Positions 1 through 8,481 of a stretch of 64,000 bases of DNA are shown one piece after another. Made by a program: the position numbers and the translations under genes. Location: NCBI RefSeq assembly GCF_900182575.1, contig NZ_FXSZ01000005.1, positions 1-64,000 of the forward strand, written 5' to 3'. Each line of letters starts with the position of its first letter. Within the stretch, counting starts at the first letter, position 1. Source of the stretch: Solitalea koreensis. Lineage in GTDB: Bacteria > Bacteroidota > Bacteroidia > Sphingobacteriales > Sphingobacteriaceae. The notes below the pieces were generated by a model. It was not told the origin of the DNA, searched no databases, and saw only the letters and a program-made list of their open reading frames with translations.

Positions 1-78
1 CATTCCGAACAGAGCAGTTAAGCCCAACAGCGCCGATGGTACTGCGGTAAAACGTGGGAGAGTAGGTCGGTGCCGATC
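1..78 (+). rRNA. rrf: 5S ribosomal RNA, 3' part (cut by window start)
   Basis: The first bases carry the conserved 5S rRNA block CCGAACAGAGCAGTTAAGCC (here with the CATTCCGAAC start) and the late block GGGAGAGTAGGTCGGTGCCG. The 5' part lies outside the window. It is directly followed by a strong hairpin terminator, so this is the end of an rRNA operon on the + strand. The exact 3' end is uncertain by a few bases. Confidence 0.93.
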
Positions 79-85
79 TTTATTC

Positions 86-118
86 GAACCCCTTGAACCT
101 TGTTCAAGGGGTTCTTTT
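86..118 (+). terminator. rRNA operon terminator
   Basis: Perfect 13-bp stem GAACCCCTTGAAC / GTTCAAGGGGTTC (86-98 and 102-114) with a CTT loop and a following TTTT run. It closes the rRNA operon just after the 5S gene. Confidence 0.92.
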
Positions 119-136
119 GTTTAAGGCCCAGCTAAA

Positions 137-196
137 CCCGATAGCAGTGGAAAGCACGCAAGCCTTTTCGGCTGAGGACTTGGAACGAATAGCGGG
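137..196. other. possible structured or dispersed element after the rRNA operon
   Basis: This non-coding stretch is GC-richer than its surroundings. It has an outer CCCG/CGGG pairing (137-140 with 193-196), an inner AGCC-TTTTC-GGCT hairpin (161-173), and repeated purine motifs GGAAAGCACGC and GGACTTGGAACGAATAGC. I recall similar tails near genes in other Bacteroidota genomes but cannot check this. No open reading frame here looks real. Confidence 0.35.
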
Positions 197-301
197 ACGG
201 AAGTAAGGAAAATGGTGTAAATTACTGTTTTCATACTTATATTTTTAATATTCTGCCGTATTAATTCTGAAATACGACTTCTATTTAAGAAAACTAATTC
301 A

Positions 302-309
302 TATATTTG
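302..309 (+). promoter_or_regulatory. promoter -7 element for rpsF operon
   Basis: TATATTTG matches the Bacteroidota sigma-ABfr -7 consensus TAnnTTTG. It lies 40 bp before the rpsF start, a reasonable leader length. A clear -33 TTTG is missing (only TATTTA about 16 bp upstream). Confidence 0.6.
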
Positions 310-349
310 CAACCCTTTAAAGGGATAAAATTTAATTAAAACAACATTC

Positions 350-721
350 ATGAAGAATTACGAAACAGTAATCGTTCTGACCCCGTTGTTATCAGAAGAA
401 GCTTCGAAAGAAGTTCTTGCGAAATTCAAGAAGATCTTGACTGATAACGGAGCCGAGATTGTCCATGAGGATAATTGGGGTTTGAGAAAGCTGGCTTATC
501 CAATCCAGAAAAAAACTACAGGTTACTACCAAGTAACTGAGTTTAAGGCTTCAGGCGAATTAATTAACAAATTAGAAGTTGAGTACAAACGTGATGAGCG
601 TGTAATGCGTTTCTTAACAATCGCTCTTGACAAGCACGCAGCTGCTTACAATGAACGTAAACGCACTGGTACTTTGGCTCCTAAAGCAGCTAAATCTAAA
701 AAACAGGAGGACGCAGCATAA
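350..721 (+). CDS. rpsF: 30S ribosomal protein S6
   Basis: S6 of the small ribosomal subunit; in the platform of the 30S particle it pairs with S18. The 123-residue product starts MKNYETVIVLTPLLSEE, the typical first beta strand of S6, and carries the GLRKLAYPIQKK and RDERVMRFL blocks. A Lys/Ala-rich tail follows the core from about residue 105, which is usual in Bacteroidota. Its stop overlaps the rpsR start by one base (TAATG), so the two partner proteins are translationally coupled. The order rpsF-rpsR-rplI is the conserved ribosomal operon. Confidence 0.98.
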   Translation: MKNYETVIVLTPLLSEEASKEVLAKFKKILTDNGAEIVHEDNWGLRKLAYPIQKKTTGYYQVTEFKASGELINKLEVEYKRDERVMRFLTIALDKHAAAYNERKRTGTLAPKAAKSKKQEDAA

Positions 722-984
722 TGGCTAAAGATAACATTTCATACGTTACCCCTCCAAAGGTTGAGGATAACCGTAAAAAGTATTGCCGTTTTAAGAAAAA
801 TGGTATCCGTTACATCGATTACAAAGATGCTAACTTCCTTTTGAAGTTCGTAAATGAGCAAGGTAAGGTTTTACCTCGTCGTTTAACTGGTACTTCATTG
901 AAATTTCAACGCAAAGTAGCACAGGCTATTAAACGTGCCCGTCATATTGCTGTTTTGCCTTACGTAACTGATGGTTTAAAATAA
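721..984 (+). CDS. rpsR: 30S ribosomal protein S18
   Basis: S18 binds S6 on the 30S platform. The 87-residue product carries the KKYCRFKKNGIRYIDYKD start and the GKVLPRRLTGTSLKFQRKV core that define the family, and ends with the usual KRARHIAVLPY segment. It starts on the last base of rpsF. An AAGGAGA sequence just after its stop serves rplI, one of few Shine-Dalgarno-like sites in the window. Confidence 0.98.
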   Translation: MAKDNISYVTPPKVEDNRKKYCRFKKNGIRYIDYKDANFLLKFVNEQGKVLPRRLTGTSLKFQRKVAQAIKRARHIAVLPYVTDGLK

Positions 985-997
985 GGAGACATAAAAG

Positions 998-1441
998 ATG
1001 GAAATTATTTTAAAACAAGATGTTAAGAAATTAGGTGAGAAAGACGATATTTTAAACGTTAAGCCTGGTTTTGCCCGTAACTACTTGATTCCTCAAGGTT
1101 TTGCGGTAATAGCGAACGACTCTAACCGTAAGATTCTTGCTGAAAACTTACGTCAGGTTCAGTTCAAACAAGATAAATTGAAAAAAGATGCTGAAGTAAT
1201 TGCAGCTGCTTTAGAAGGTGTTACTTTATCAATCGGTGCTAAGGCTGGTGAGTCAGGTAAAATTTTCGGTGCAGTTAATCCATTGCAAATTGCTGAAGCG
1301 ATTAAAAAAATCGGACACGAAGTTGACCGTCGTAAAATCACTTTTGAAACAGATGTTAAATTCATCGGTTCTTACGTTGCAAATGTGAATTTACACAAAG
1401 AGGTTAAAGTTCAAGTGCCTTTCGAAGTTGTTGCTGAATAA
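998..1441 (+). CDS. rplI: 50S ribosomal protein L9
   Basis: L9 bridges the 50S L1 stalk region and affects frame maintenance. The 147-residue product has the N-terminal domain MEIILKQDVKKLGEKDD with the GFARNYLIPQG motif (about residues 24-34), a central helix and a C-terminal domain (from about residue 70) ending FEVVAE. It is 13 bp after rpsR and preceded by AAGGAGA, then followed by a strong terminator, so it is the last gene of the operon. Confidence 0.98.
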   Translation: MEIILKQDVKKLGEKDDILNVKPGFARNYLIPQGFAVIANDSNRKILAENLRQVQFKQDKLKKDAEVIAAALEGVTLSIGAKAGESGKIFGAVNPLQIAEAIKKIGHEVDRRKITFETDVKFIGSYVANVNLHKEVKVQVPFEVVAE

Positions 1442-1462
1442 TTTCGAATTATAGATTTAATG

Positions 1463-1496
1463 AAAAATGCCTTCGAGTAATCGAAGGCATTTTTCA
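1463..1496 (+). terminator. terminator of rpsF-rpsR-rplI
   Basis: Perfect 14-bp stem AAAAATGCCTTCGA / TCGAAGGCATTTTT around a GTAA loop, followed by a T-rich stretch. Confidence 0.92.
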
Positions 1497-1583
1497 TTTT
1501 ATACATTTTAGAAAACCTTTGCCTATTTTATTATTTTAGAGTTCAGCTTAACAACCTTATGTTATAGTTGACAAAATTCTTTA

Positions 1584-3833
1584 ATGACAAAAATATCCAA
1601 TCCTTCGCCGTTTCGAGAATTTATTAGAAAGGAGTTTTTGAGCCCGGATATTAGCAGGGCTTTGATGGTCATGTTGGGGGTTATAGTTCCAGTGATTTAT
1701 TTTCAATTGGCAGGTCGAATTGAATTAGCAGTTTTTGGCTCTCTAACCGGACAACTTGTATCATCTTCTAAAATTCGTGGTACTTATCCCCAACGTGCCT
1801 TTATATTAATAATGGGGGTAACCTTAATTGCAGCAGCTGCTTTTTTAGGAACAATTGCGGGGGGTAATCTTATCACAGCTGTTTTGTTTATGGGAATAAT
1901 AGCTGGTTTGGGTGGGATTTCCAGAGGATTAGGAGAACATGGTCAAAGTTTAGGAATATGTGCCGCTTTATTGTTTCTATTTTCATTGCATGGCCCAAAT
2001 ACTACTGAATTGGGACTGGAAAGGGTTCAGGCTGTATTTATTGGTGGAGCATGGGCATCTATGTTGCATTTAATCTTGTGGCCATTCAGGCCTGATTTAC
2101 CTTACCTTATAGCTTTAGCGAAACCCTGGGAGTTAGGTAGTGATTTTGTTGCTAAAATGGCAGATGTCGATCATTTTAATCGAGATAAGATTGAGTCTGA
2201 AGTAACTCAAATTGAAGCTAATCTTAGAGATGCAATTAATAAAGTATTGCCATTTTTGGGTAAAAGTGATAAAAATCCTGTTTCAATTAGGAGAGAAATT
2301 TTAAAGATAGCGCGATCAGCGTCTAGATTTGGTGTCACGGCTCGTGCTATTCACAATGACCTGGAAAAGTTAATGAGAAATCCTAAATATGATTTCTTAA
2401 TTCCTTCAATTCAAAATGCTGCAAGAGCCCTAAGCATTGCAGCCGGATCTATTTCAGATAGAATACTGTCCGGTAGCAAGGAGGATGAGAATATAACTCA
2501 CTTGCGAATTAAAGGAGCAGAAACCTTAATGAATTTTATCACTAAACGCATTAGTCAAAGTGATTTAAAGACTTCAGAGCGCATAGAATTACAAGGTATC
2601 ATAAATTTGATGAAATCGTCAATTAACTATCATTATGATGCTCTTAAACTTATGGTGCGTTTAGAAGATAAGCGTAAAATAATTAAAGATACGGGGACGG
2701 GGCTGATTAATCCAATTTATGCTTTAAAGCGTCAATGGCATAATACCCGAAAAGAGCTTCATTTTGCTTCCCAATTGTTGCGCCACGGATTGCGATTATT
2801 GCTTGTTGCCGTTATAGGGATTGCTCTTTATAAAGGTTTTGAAATTCCGCGAGGTTATTGGATTGTATTAACAGTAATTATAGTGTTGCAGCCTGATTTT
2901 GGGACAACTCGTGTACGCTCTTGGCAAAGGGTTTCAGGTACATTGATTGGTGCCATTTTTGGAACTTTAATGCTAGCCTTGCCATTCAATTTTGGCATGC
3001 TTGATATTATAATTGCGATAAGTGTATTCTTATTCAGTTTCTATCAATCAAGGAATTATGGAATTTCAGTTGTTTTTGTAACCATCCAATTAGTTGCAAC
3101 ACTTGAAATGTCGGAACATAGCATTGATTGGCATGTGGCAGCACATCGATTAATTGCCACATTAATAGGAACTATTTTGTCAATTTCCGCCGCTTATTTA
3201 TTATGGCCAAGTTGGGAGCATATTAGATTTAGAGCTCGAATTGTGAAGGTTTTAAGGGCCAACAAGCGTTATCTATTACAAATAGAGCATGAACTGAAGG
3301 AAAAGCAAGGTTTACACATGCGGGTAATTGGTGACAGAAGAAAGGCTGAAGTTGAAACGATTAATGCGCTGGATGCCATTAAACGTATAGAAAAAGAACC
3401 TGGTAAAAAGGAGATTAATATAGCAATAGCAAATTTACTAGCTTTTCATAATTCAAAGCTTACCAAAGAACTCAACGCTTTCACTGCCGTACTTCCTAGA
3501 GTAATCAATAATTTCGATTTTCCGGAAGCGGAGGCTTTTATGATCGAATCATCGATAATATTGGAAGAAATGGCCATTGCTATTGAAACAGATGCTCGTG
3601 TAAGCATAAAGCCCAATCTAGATTTATACTTAAAAAAAATAGAAGAGCATATTTTAAGCCTTAGGGAACAAAGTAATAAATGTGTTGAAAACCAAAGGAT
3701 GCTTTTAGAGGAGCAATTAATTAACGCCATGTTAATCCGTTCCATAATTGATCGTATTGCCGCTGAAATAATTGCTATGTGTTATTTATCAGGTGATTTG
3801 TTCGATTACAGCTCAGGTCTGAATTCGCATTAA
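1584..3833 (+). CDS. FUSC family inner-membrane protein (YccS/YhfK-like)
   Basis: A 749-residue inner-membrane protein with the two-block layout of the FUSC (fusaric acid resistance-like) family. Hydrophobic segments lie at about residues 25-170, a soluble helical domain follows (about 175-400), then a second membrane block (about 405-550) with the family motif QPDFGTTRVRSWQRVSGT and a closing cytoplasmic helical region. Family members are thought to export aromatic or organic acids, but substrates are rarely known; none can be named here. No adaptor or TolC gene stands beside it. It has its own region after the ribosomal terminator and runs 69 bp ahead of the transglycosylase gene. Confidence 0.85.
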   Translation: MTKISNPSPFREFIRKEFLSPDISRALMVMLGVIVPVIYFQLAGRIELAVFGSLTGQLVSSSKIRGTYPQRAFILIMGVTLIAAAAFLGTIAGGNLITAVLFMGIIAGLGGISRGLGEHGQSLGICAALLFLFSLHGPNTTELGLERVQAVFIGGAWASMLHLILWPFRPDLPYLIALAKPWELGSDFVAKMADVDHFNRDKIESEVTQIEANLRDAINKVLPFLGKSDKNPVSIRREILKIARSASRFGVTARAIHNDLEKLMRNPKYDFLIPSIQNAARALSIAAGSISDRILSGSKEDENITHLRIKGAETLMNFITKRISQSDLKTSERIELQGIINLMKSSINYHYDALKLMVRLEDKRKIIKDTGTGLINPIYALKRQWHNTRKELHFASQLLRHGLRLLLVAVIGIALYKGFEIPRGYWIVLTVIIVLQPDFGTTRVRSWQRVSGTLIGAIFGTLMLALPFNFGMLDIIIAISVFLFSFYQSRNYGISVVFVTIQLVATLEMSEHSIDWHVAAHRLIATLIGTILSISAAYLLWPSWEHIRFRARIVKVLRANKRYLLQIEHELKEKQGLHMRVIGDRRKAEVETINALDAIKRIEKEPGKKEINIAIANLLAFHNSKLTKELNAFTAVLPRVINNFDFPEAEAFMIESSIILEEMAIAIETDARVSIKPNLDLYLKKIEEHILSLREQSNKCVENQRMLLEEQLINAMLIRSIIDRIAAEIIAMCYLSGDLFDYSSGLNSH

Positions 3834-3863
3834 ATCTTTGCATTTGATTTCACTTTTATCTGA

Positions 3864-3898
3864 TTTGTCAGTTTTACTCAAGAGGTTTTTTATTTTTG
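3864..3898 (+). promoter_or_regulatory. promoter for mtgA (TTTG ... TATTTTTG)
   Basis: TTTG at 3864-3867 and TATTTTTG at 3891-3898 fit the Bacteroidota -33/-7 pattern, with a longish 23-bp spacer. The -7 box ends only four bases before the mtgA start codon, so the transcript would have almost no leader. Confidence 0.55.
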
Positions 3899-3902
3899 CA
3901 CC

Positions 3903-4595
3903 ATGTTTTCAAAAATAGCCGGATTTTTAGGCAAATCATTTCTTTGGTTTTTCACAATTAGTATTCTTTGGGTAATCATTTATCGATTCATACCTGTTCC
4001 CATTACTTTATTGCAAATGGAAAGATGTTTTGAGCAAAAAATGGCCGGTAAAGAAATGAAATTGGATAAAGACTGGGTTGCCTTTGATAAAATATCTGAG
4101 AATTTACCCCGAGCGGTTATTGCATCAGAAGACCAGCTGTTTATGGAGCACATGGGGTTTGATTGGGATGCGATGAAGAAGGCCTATGTATATAATGCTA
4201 AGAAAAAGGGTAAAAAGATAAAGGGTGGTAGTACAATCAGTCAGCAGGTAGCTAAAAATGTATTTTTATGGTCAGGAAGATCATATATAAGAAAGGGAAT
4301 GGAAGCATATTTTACTTTTTTAATTGAGATTTTTTGGAGCAAAAAAAGAATTATGGAGGTTTACTTGAATGTTATTGAGATGGGTGATGGAATCTATGGG
4401 ACTGAGGCGGCAGCGCAAGCTTATTATAAAAAGCCTGCTGCAGATCTGAACAAAAAAGAAGCAGCCTCAATAGCTGCAATTCTGCCAAGTCCATTACATT
4501 GGTCGGCTACCAAACCCAATGCTCTGGTACGTAAAAAAATAAAACGCATTATGCGTTTTATGCGCATTTTAGATCCAATTGAATTTGATAATTAA
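3903..4595 (+). CDS. mtgA: monofunctional biosynthetic peptidoglycan transglycosylase
   Basis: A GT51 glycosyltransferase that polymerises lipid II into glycan strands without a transpeptidase domain. The 230-residue protein has one N-terminal membrane helix (about residues 10-28) and the GT51 motifs in order: ASEDQLFMEH with catalytic Glu76, KGGSTISQQVAKNVFLW (about 104-120), KRIMEVYLNVIEMG and the GIYGTEAAAQAYYKK block. Length is normal for MtgA. The window also holds the elongasome genes (mreB to rodA) about 11 kb away, but mtgA is not in that operon. Confidence 0.95.
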   Translation: MFSKIAGFLGKSFLWFFTISILWVIIYRFIPVPITLLQMERCFEQKMAGKEMKLDKDWVAFDKISENLPRAVIASEDQLFMEHMGFDWDAMKKAYVYNAKKKGKKIKGGSTISQQVAKNVFLWSGRSYIRKGMEAYFTFLIEIFWSKKRIMEVYLNVIEMGDGIYGTEAAAQAYYKKPAADLNKKEAASIAAILPSPLHWSATKPNALVRKKIKRIMRFMRILDPIEFDN

Positions 4596-4678
4596 AACTA
4601 TAAGCTATAAAGTTGTTTAAATAACTTATTTAAAATGTTAATTAAACATCATTCAATTGAATAAAAAAGTTTACACAG

Positions 4679-4711
4679 TTGTATATTTAATTATACAAAT
4701 TGTTTTTTTTA
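4679..4711 (+). terminator. possible weak terminator after mtgA
   Basis: TTGTATA / TATACAA (4679-4685 and 4692-4698) with a six-base loop, then ATTG and eight T residues. The stem is almost only A/T, so it would be weak. Confidence 0.35.
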
Positions 4712-4858
4712 ATAATTAAGGAGTTAAATGCAATCTTAGTTTGTAATTGATTGTTTTTAAATGATTTGGCTGATTTATTTTTAAAAAATATAAATTTTAG
4801 GTTCTGATATTGTTATAGGCTCTGTCTAATAATTAACATCGAACTGAAATTTACATTC

Positions 4859-5284
4859 ATGAAAATAATCGCCCTCAACTTATTCTTATCCCTAAGTTTA
4901 TTTTTAACAAACTCAGCTAAAGCTCAATTAGGCTTTGCTGTAGCAACCGATGCTAATGGTTCACAACTTACCTATGGGTTAGTGTTTGGCTATAATACAT
5001 CATCAAAGGCAAAAATGCAAGCAATGGTTGAATTACGTTTAAAAGGATATGATAAAGTATTTGGGGCAACGGGAGCCGAATATGGTCATGGTCTTAAAAC
5101 AGGTTTTTATGTGCTGATAAAATCAAGCTTTATTTCTGAGAATGGTAAAGCAATGAATTGTTACGGATTGGGGGCAAGTGCCAAAACCTTTGACGAAGCC
5201 GAATTCAGGGCTCAACGAAATATGTTCACCTATTCAAAATGGGATGAAGAAGCATATACAGTTCTTATCAGTAAAGAATATTAA
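4859..5284 (+). CDS. secreted hypothetical protein
   Basis: Not recognised. The 141-residue product has a clear signal peptide (MKIIALNLFLSLSLFLTNSAKAQ, shown here as ending at about residue 23 after AKA). The mature part has a small-protein pattern with KGYDKVFGATGAEYGHGL and FDEAEFRAQRNM; the repeated 'alternating small/aromatic' pattern resembles short DUF4189-like secreted proteins, but the match is weak. It stands alone between an AT-rich spacer and a convergent gene. Confidence 0.6.
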   Translation: MKIIALNLFLSLSLFLTNSAKAQLGFAVATDANGSQLTYGLVFGYNTSSKAKMQAMVELRLKGYDKVFGATGAEYGHGLKTGFYVLIKSSFISENGKAMNCYGLGASAKTFDEAEFRAQRNMFTYSKWDEEAYTVLISKEY

Positions 5285-5304
5285 ATTCTCATACAAGCTG
5301 AATC

Positions 5305-5796
5305 TTAATTATTTACAACAAGATTGCCAAAAACTTGCTGGTGCCAACTGTTTTTGAAAGGTGTTTCCCAATTTTTTTCAAGTTCTGCTTTAGTTGAAAC
5401 AAGGTTGTTAAATACAATAGTATCAGCTGTTATTGTTCCTTCAATAATTAATTGTTCAAAATCATCTCTTTCCACTGATTTTACCGTTTCTCCTTCTTTG
5501 AAAGCTATATGAAATCTGTCGAAAAGATTGATTTTTAATGATTGCTCCATCTGCTTCATAAAATTTACAGATTTATCAATTGAACAACCACTGGCGTTAT
5601 GTGCGCGTTCGTCAACTATTAAAATAATAAATCGATTATATCGAACCTCAAACTTGGCCTTGAGTGAGTTACTATGAGCTGTCCAGTCGGAGGTGAATGC
5701 CAATAATTGGATATTTAGCCAATTCATCTCATCGCTTGTTAATTCACGATTTGACTGATAAATCCATACTCTTGAGTTGTTATCGAAATTATCCAT
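5305..5796 (-). CDS. conserved hypothetical protein (often mislabelled ABC transporter ATPase)
   Basis: A 163-residue cytoplasmic protein with RVWIYQSNRELTSDE at the start and FEVRYNRFIILIVDE in the middle. Bacteroidota relatives, as I recall, are often labelled 'ABC transporter ATPase', but no Walker A, signature or Walker B motif is present, so that name is not supported. It follows the Fe-S protein genes on the same strand, a neighbourhood I recall from other Bacteroidota, though a terminator lies between them. Function unknown. Confidence 0.7.
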   Translation of the reverse strand: MDNFDNNSRVWIYQSNRELTSDEMNWLNIQLLAFTSDWTAHSNSLKAKFEVRYNRFIILIVDERAHNASGCSIDKSVNFMKQMEQSLKINLFDRFHIAFKEGETVKSVERDDFEQLIIEGTITADTIVFNNLVSTKAELEKNWETPFKNSWHQQVFGNLVVNN

Positions 5797-5847
5797 GATT
5801 CAAAAATAGAAATTATGATGTTTTAATTTGTATTTATTATTAAAACG

Positions 5848-5876
5848 AAAAGAGCCACAATAGGTGTGGCTCTTTT
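5848..5876 (-). terminator. terminator of the Fe-S operon
   Basis: Twelve-bp stem AAAAGAGCCACA / TGTGGCTCTTTT around a five-base loop, 18 bp past the stop of the Fe-S protein gene on the minus strand. It separates that operon from the 163-residue gene downstream. Confidence 0.85.
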
Positions 5877-5893
5877 ACGAAATTATTAAAGTT

Positions 5894-6682
5894 CTATAAA
5901 TCATTTGCTCTTGCAGCAAGTTCAGCAATATCAAGTACTTCAACCTCTGCTTCTTTTTCAAAGTGTTTTACTCCATCGCGTAGCATGGTCATACAGAACG
6001 GACACGCTGCTGCAATTACACTAGGTTTTAATTCTAATGCTTCTTCTACTCGTTCAATATTAATGTCTTTATTGCCTTTTTCAGGTTCTTTAAACATTTG
6101 AGCTCCCCCTGCGCCGCAGCATAAGCCATTGGTTTTGCAACGTTTCATTTCAACCAATTCGGCATCCAATATTTCAAACACCGAACGTGGAGCTTCGTAC
6201 ACACCGTTTGCTCTTCCTAAATAGCAAGGATCATGGAAGGTTATCTTCTTACCTTTAAAACTTTCACCACCGGTCACTTTAAGCTTACCCTCATCAATTA
6301 ATTGTTGAAGGAGTTGTGAGTGATGGATGACATCGTAATTGCCGCCAAGGTTTGGATATTCGTTTTTAAGCGTATTGAAACAATGAGGACAAGCTGTAAC
6401 TATTTTTTTAATATTATAAGCATTTAGTACCTCAATGTTAGTTATTGCCATCATCTGAAACAAAAACTCATTGCCGGCACGTTTAGCAGGATCTCCTGTG
6501 CAGCTTTCTTCGGTTCCTAATACGGCATAACTTATCCCTACATGCTGTAATATACTACATACCGCACGCGTAATTTTTTGTGCACGTTCATCAAAGCTGC
6601 CGGCACATCCCACCCAAAATAACACCTCCGGCTCTTGACCTTCAGCAGCCATTTCGGCCATAGTTTTTATATTTAATTCCAT
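5894..6682 (-). CDS. (Fe-S)-binding CCG-domain protein, HdrB/GlpC/LutA-like
   Basis: A 262-residue protein with two cysteine-rich CCG domains. The first holds GCAGSFDERA, ESCTGDPAKRAGNEFLF and CPHCFNTL; the second holds HDPCYLGR, LCCGAGGAQMF and CPFCMTML. Such domains bind a non-cubane or [4Fe-4S] cluster in heterodisulfide reductase B, glycerol-3-phosphate dehydrogenase C and LutA. It is the second gene after a membrane ferredoxin-like protein with 50 bp between them. Together they probably move electrons between a soluble donor and the quinone pool; the donor is not shown by the sequence. Confidence 0.9.
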   Translation of the reverse strand: MELNIKTMAEMAAEGQEPEVLFWVGCAGSFDERAQKITRAVCSILQHVGISYAVLGTEESCTGDPAKRAGNEFLFQMMAITNIEVLNAYNIKKIVTACPHCFNTLKNEYPNLGGNYDVIHHSQLLQQLIDEGKLKVTGGESFKGKKITFHDPCYLGRANGVYEAPRSVFEILDAELVEMKRCKTNGLCCGAGGAQMFKEPEKGNKDINIERVEEALELKPSVIAAACPFCMTMLRDGVKHFEKEAEVEVLDIAELAARANDL

Positions 6683-6732
6683 TTTTTTTCGATTCTTGTT
6701 TACTTAGCAGTTGTGTTCTTTCATTCATTCTC

Positions 6733-8031
6733 TCAATCATTTTTCGCCCAATTAAAGCGATCAGCAGGAGCATATTTCCAAGGAGCCTGGTTGTTTTCTA
6801 CATTTGAGAACATGTTATTTACACTTGCTGGTGCATTTGATTCTTCCATAACCAAATAACGCCTTAGCTCCACAATAATAGCTAATGGGTCAATGTTGAC
6901 CGGGCAAGCCTGTGTGCATGCGTTACAAGTGGTACAGGCCCATAATTCTTCATTGGTAATATAATCTCCTAATAATGCTTTTCCGTCGCTGTAATCAGGT
7001 CCATGGGTGTCAATGTTACGTCCAACTTCTTCCAAACGATCGCGTGTGTCCATCATTATTTTACGTGGAGAAAGCAGTTTACCTGTTATGTTTGCCGGGC
7101 AGCTGGATGTGCAACGCCCACATTCGGTACAAGTGTAGGCATTCATCAGATTTACCCAGTTCAGATCGGTAACATCTTTAGCTCCAAATTTGCCAGCAGG
7201 AGCATCAGCGGGCGGCGTAAATGAAGGATCAAGCATTGCTTTTACCTCATTTGTAACCGAAGACATGTTATTGAATTCACCTTTGTTTTTTAGGTTAGAA
7301 TACCAGGTGTTAGGAAATGCCAATAAAATATGGAAGTGCTTTGAATAGGGTATATAGTTAAGGAAAATAAAAATACCCACAATGTGAAACCACCAGCAGA
7401 AACGCTCAGTATATACCAATGCAGCTTCATTATGCGGTAGTGTGTCAGCAATAAAGGAACTAACCGGAAATGCCCCCGCTTTTATGTAATGGCCTATGCC
7501 CATACCCTGTAATTTATAATCAGCAGCACTCATGGTAAGAAACGCTATCATCAGAAGGATTTCAGCGATTAGAATATAGTTTGCATCACTGCGCGGCCAT
7601 TCAGTCATTTCTATCCCTGAGAAACGTTTTAGCTTTAACACATTTCGGCGAATGAGGAAAATAATACATGCTAATAATACACCCAATGCAAGGAACTCAA
7701 ACGAACCAATAAGAACGTTATAGAAACCACCCAAAAATGAAAATATTCGATGAGTACCAAAAACGCCATCGATAACAATTTCCATTACCTCAAGATTAAT
7801 AATTACAAACCCCAGGTAAATAAGAATATGTAAGAATCCGGCTACAGGCCTGGCCGTCATTTTCGATTGGCCAAGTGCCACCATTGCCATTGTTTTCCAG
7901 CGTTCAGCAGGGTTGTCACTTCTGTCGAGTGGTTTGCCCAGCCTAATATTTCGCCTGATCTTCTTTACATTTTTGGAAAACAACCCAATCGCTGCTCCGG
8001 CAATTAGTACAAAAAGGATCTGTCCGATCAT
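6733..8031 (-). CDS. membrane (Fe-S)-binding protein, HdrC/DsrM-like electron carrier
   Basis: A 432-residue protein. The first part has five to six membrane helices (about residues 1-250) with conserved His pairs that could carry haem, as in NarI-like parts. The rest holds two [4Fe-4S] motifs, CTECGRCTSSCPANITG and CTTCNACTQACPVNIDP. I chose the ATG that gives MIGQILFVLIAG; an upstream TTG would add 20 unusual residues. It leads a two-gene operon with the CCG-domain protein. Likely a quinone-linked redox module; the partner substrate is unknown. Confidence 0.88.
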   Translation of the reverse strand: MIGQILFVLIAGAAIGLFSKNVKKIRRNIRLGKPLDRSDNPAERWKTMAMVALGQSKMTARPVAGFLHILIYLGFVIINLEVMEIVIDGVFGTHRIFSFLGGFYNVLIGSFEFLALGVLLACIIFLIRRNVLKLKRFSGIEMTEWPRSDANYILIAEILLMIAFLTMSAADYKLQGMGIGHYIKAGAFPVSSFIADTLPHNEAALVYTERFCWWFHIVGIFIFLNYIPYSKHFHILLAFPNTWYSNLKNKGEFNNMSSVTNEVKAMLDPSFTPPADAPAGKFGAKDVTDLNWVNLMNAYTCTECGRCTSSCPANITGKLLSPRKIMMDTRDRLEEVGRNIDTHGPDYSDGKALLGDYITNEELWACTTCNACTQACPVNIDPLAIIVELRRYLVMEESNAPASVNNMFSNVENNQAPWKYAPADRFNWAKND

Positions 8032-8362
8032 AAATAAATATAGGTTTTTGATTAGTTGAGCGCTAAAATAGAAATAAAATAGATATACCAATTTTTGATT
8101 TGGTATACTTTCTATATTGGAATTAATTTAAATAAGCATATTATTAAACTTGCTCTCCAATCTTTAAATTATTCTCAATGAAATTAATAAAATTTTATTG
8201 AGAATTTACAGTTAGATTCATCAGTTAATAATTTGAAAAAAAACAAGTTTTTAAGTTGGTTAAAAGTTTAATAGCCTAGCTGTCAGTTTAAAATCATATT
8301 AGTTGTAAAAACTTTTTTGTTTTGTGTAAAGTGTTTCTATATTTGCAATCCCAAATCGGAGG
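8032..8362. other. intergenic region with inverted repeat and tRNA promoter
   Basis: No gene seen. It holds a 9-bp inverted repeat ATTCTCAAT / ATTGAGAAT (8171-8179 and 8197-8205) inside a longer AT-rich imperfect palindrome, and the tRNA promoter at its right end. Confidence 0.5.
8316..8345 (+). promoter_or_regulatory. promoter of the tRNA-Phe genes
   Basis: TTTG (8316-8319), an 18-bp spacer and TATATTTG (8338-8345) match the Bacteroidota -33/-7 consensus closely. The expected start point lies about 10 bp before the first tRNA. Confidence 0.75.
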
Positions 8363-8435
8363 GGTGATATAGCTCAGCTGGTAGAGCAATGGACTGAAAA
8401 TCCATGTGTCGCTGGTTCGAACCCGGCTATCACCA
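8363..8435 (+). tRNA. tRNA-Phe (GAA), copy 1
   Basis: A 73-base cloverleaf: acceptor GGTGATA / TATCACC, D-loop AGCTCAGCTGGTAGAGC, anticodon loop ACTGAAAAT with anticodon GAA, T-arm GCTGGTTCGAACCCGGC and discriminator A. The 3' CCA is not encoded. Identical to the second copy 119 bp downstream. Confidence 0.97.
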
Positions 8436-8481
8436 CAAAGTTGTTTAAGTTTAGCAACTCAAAATAAATAAGCTTAAAGGA

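Noticed and set aside
5305..5796. 'ABC transporter ATPase' name for the 163-residue gene
   Set aside because: No Walker A, Walker B or signature motif in the sequence.
6733..8091. Longer form of the membrane Fe-S protein starting at 8091
   Set aside because: It would need a TTG start and adds 20 residues with no family fit; the ATG at 8031 gives the normal start.
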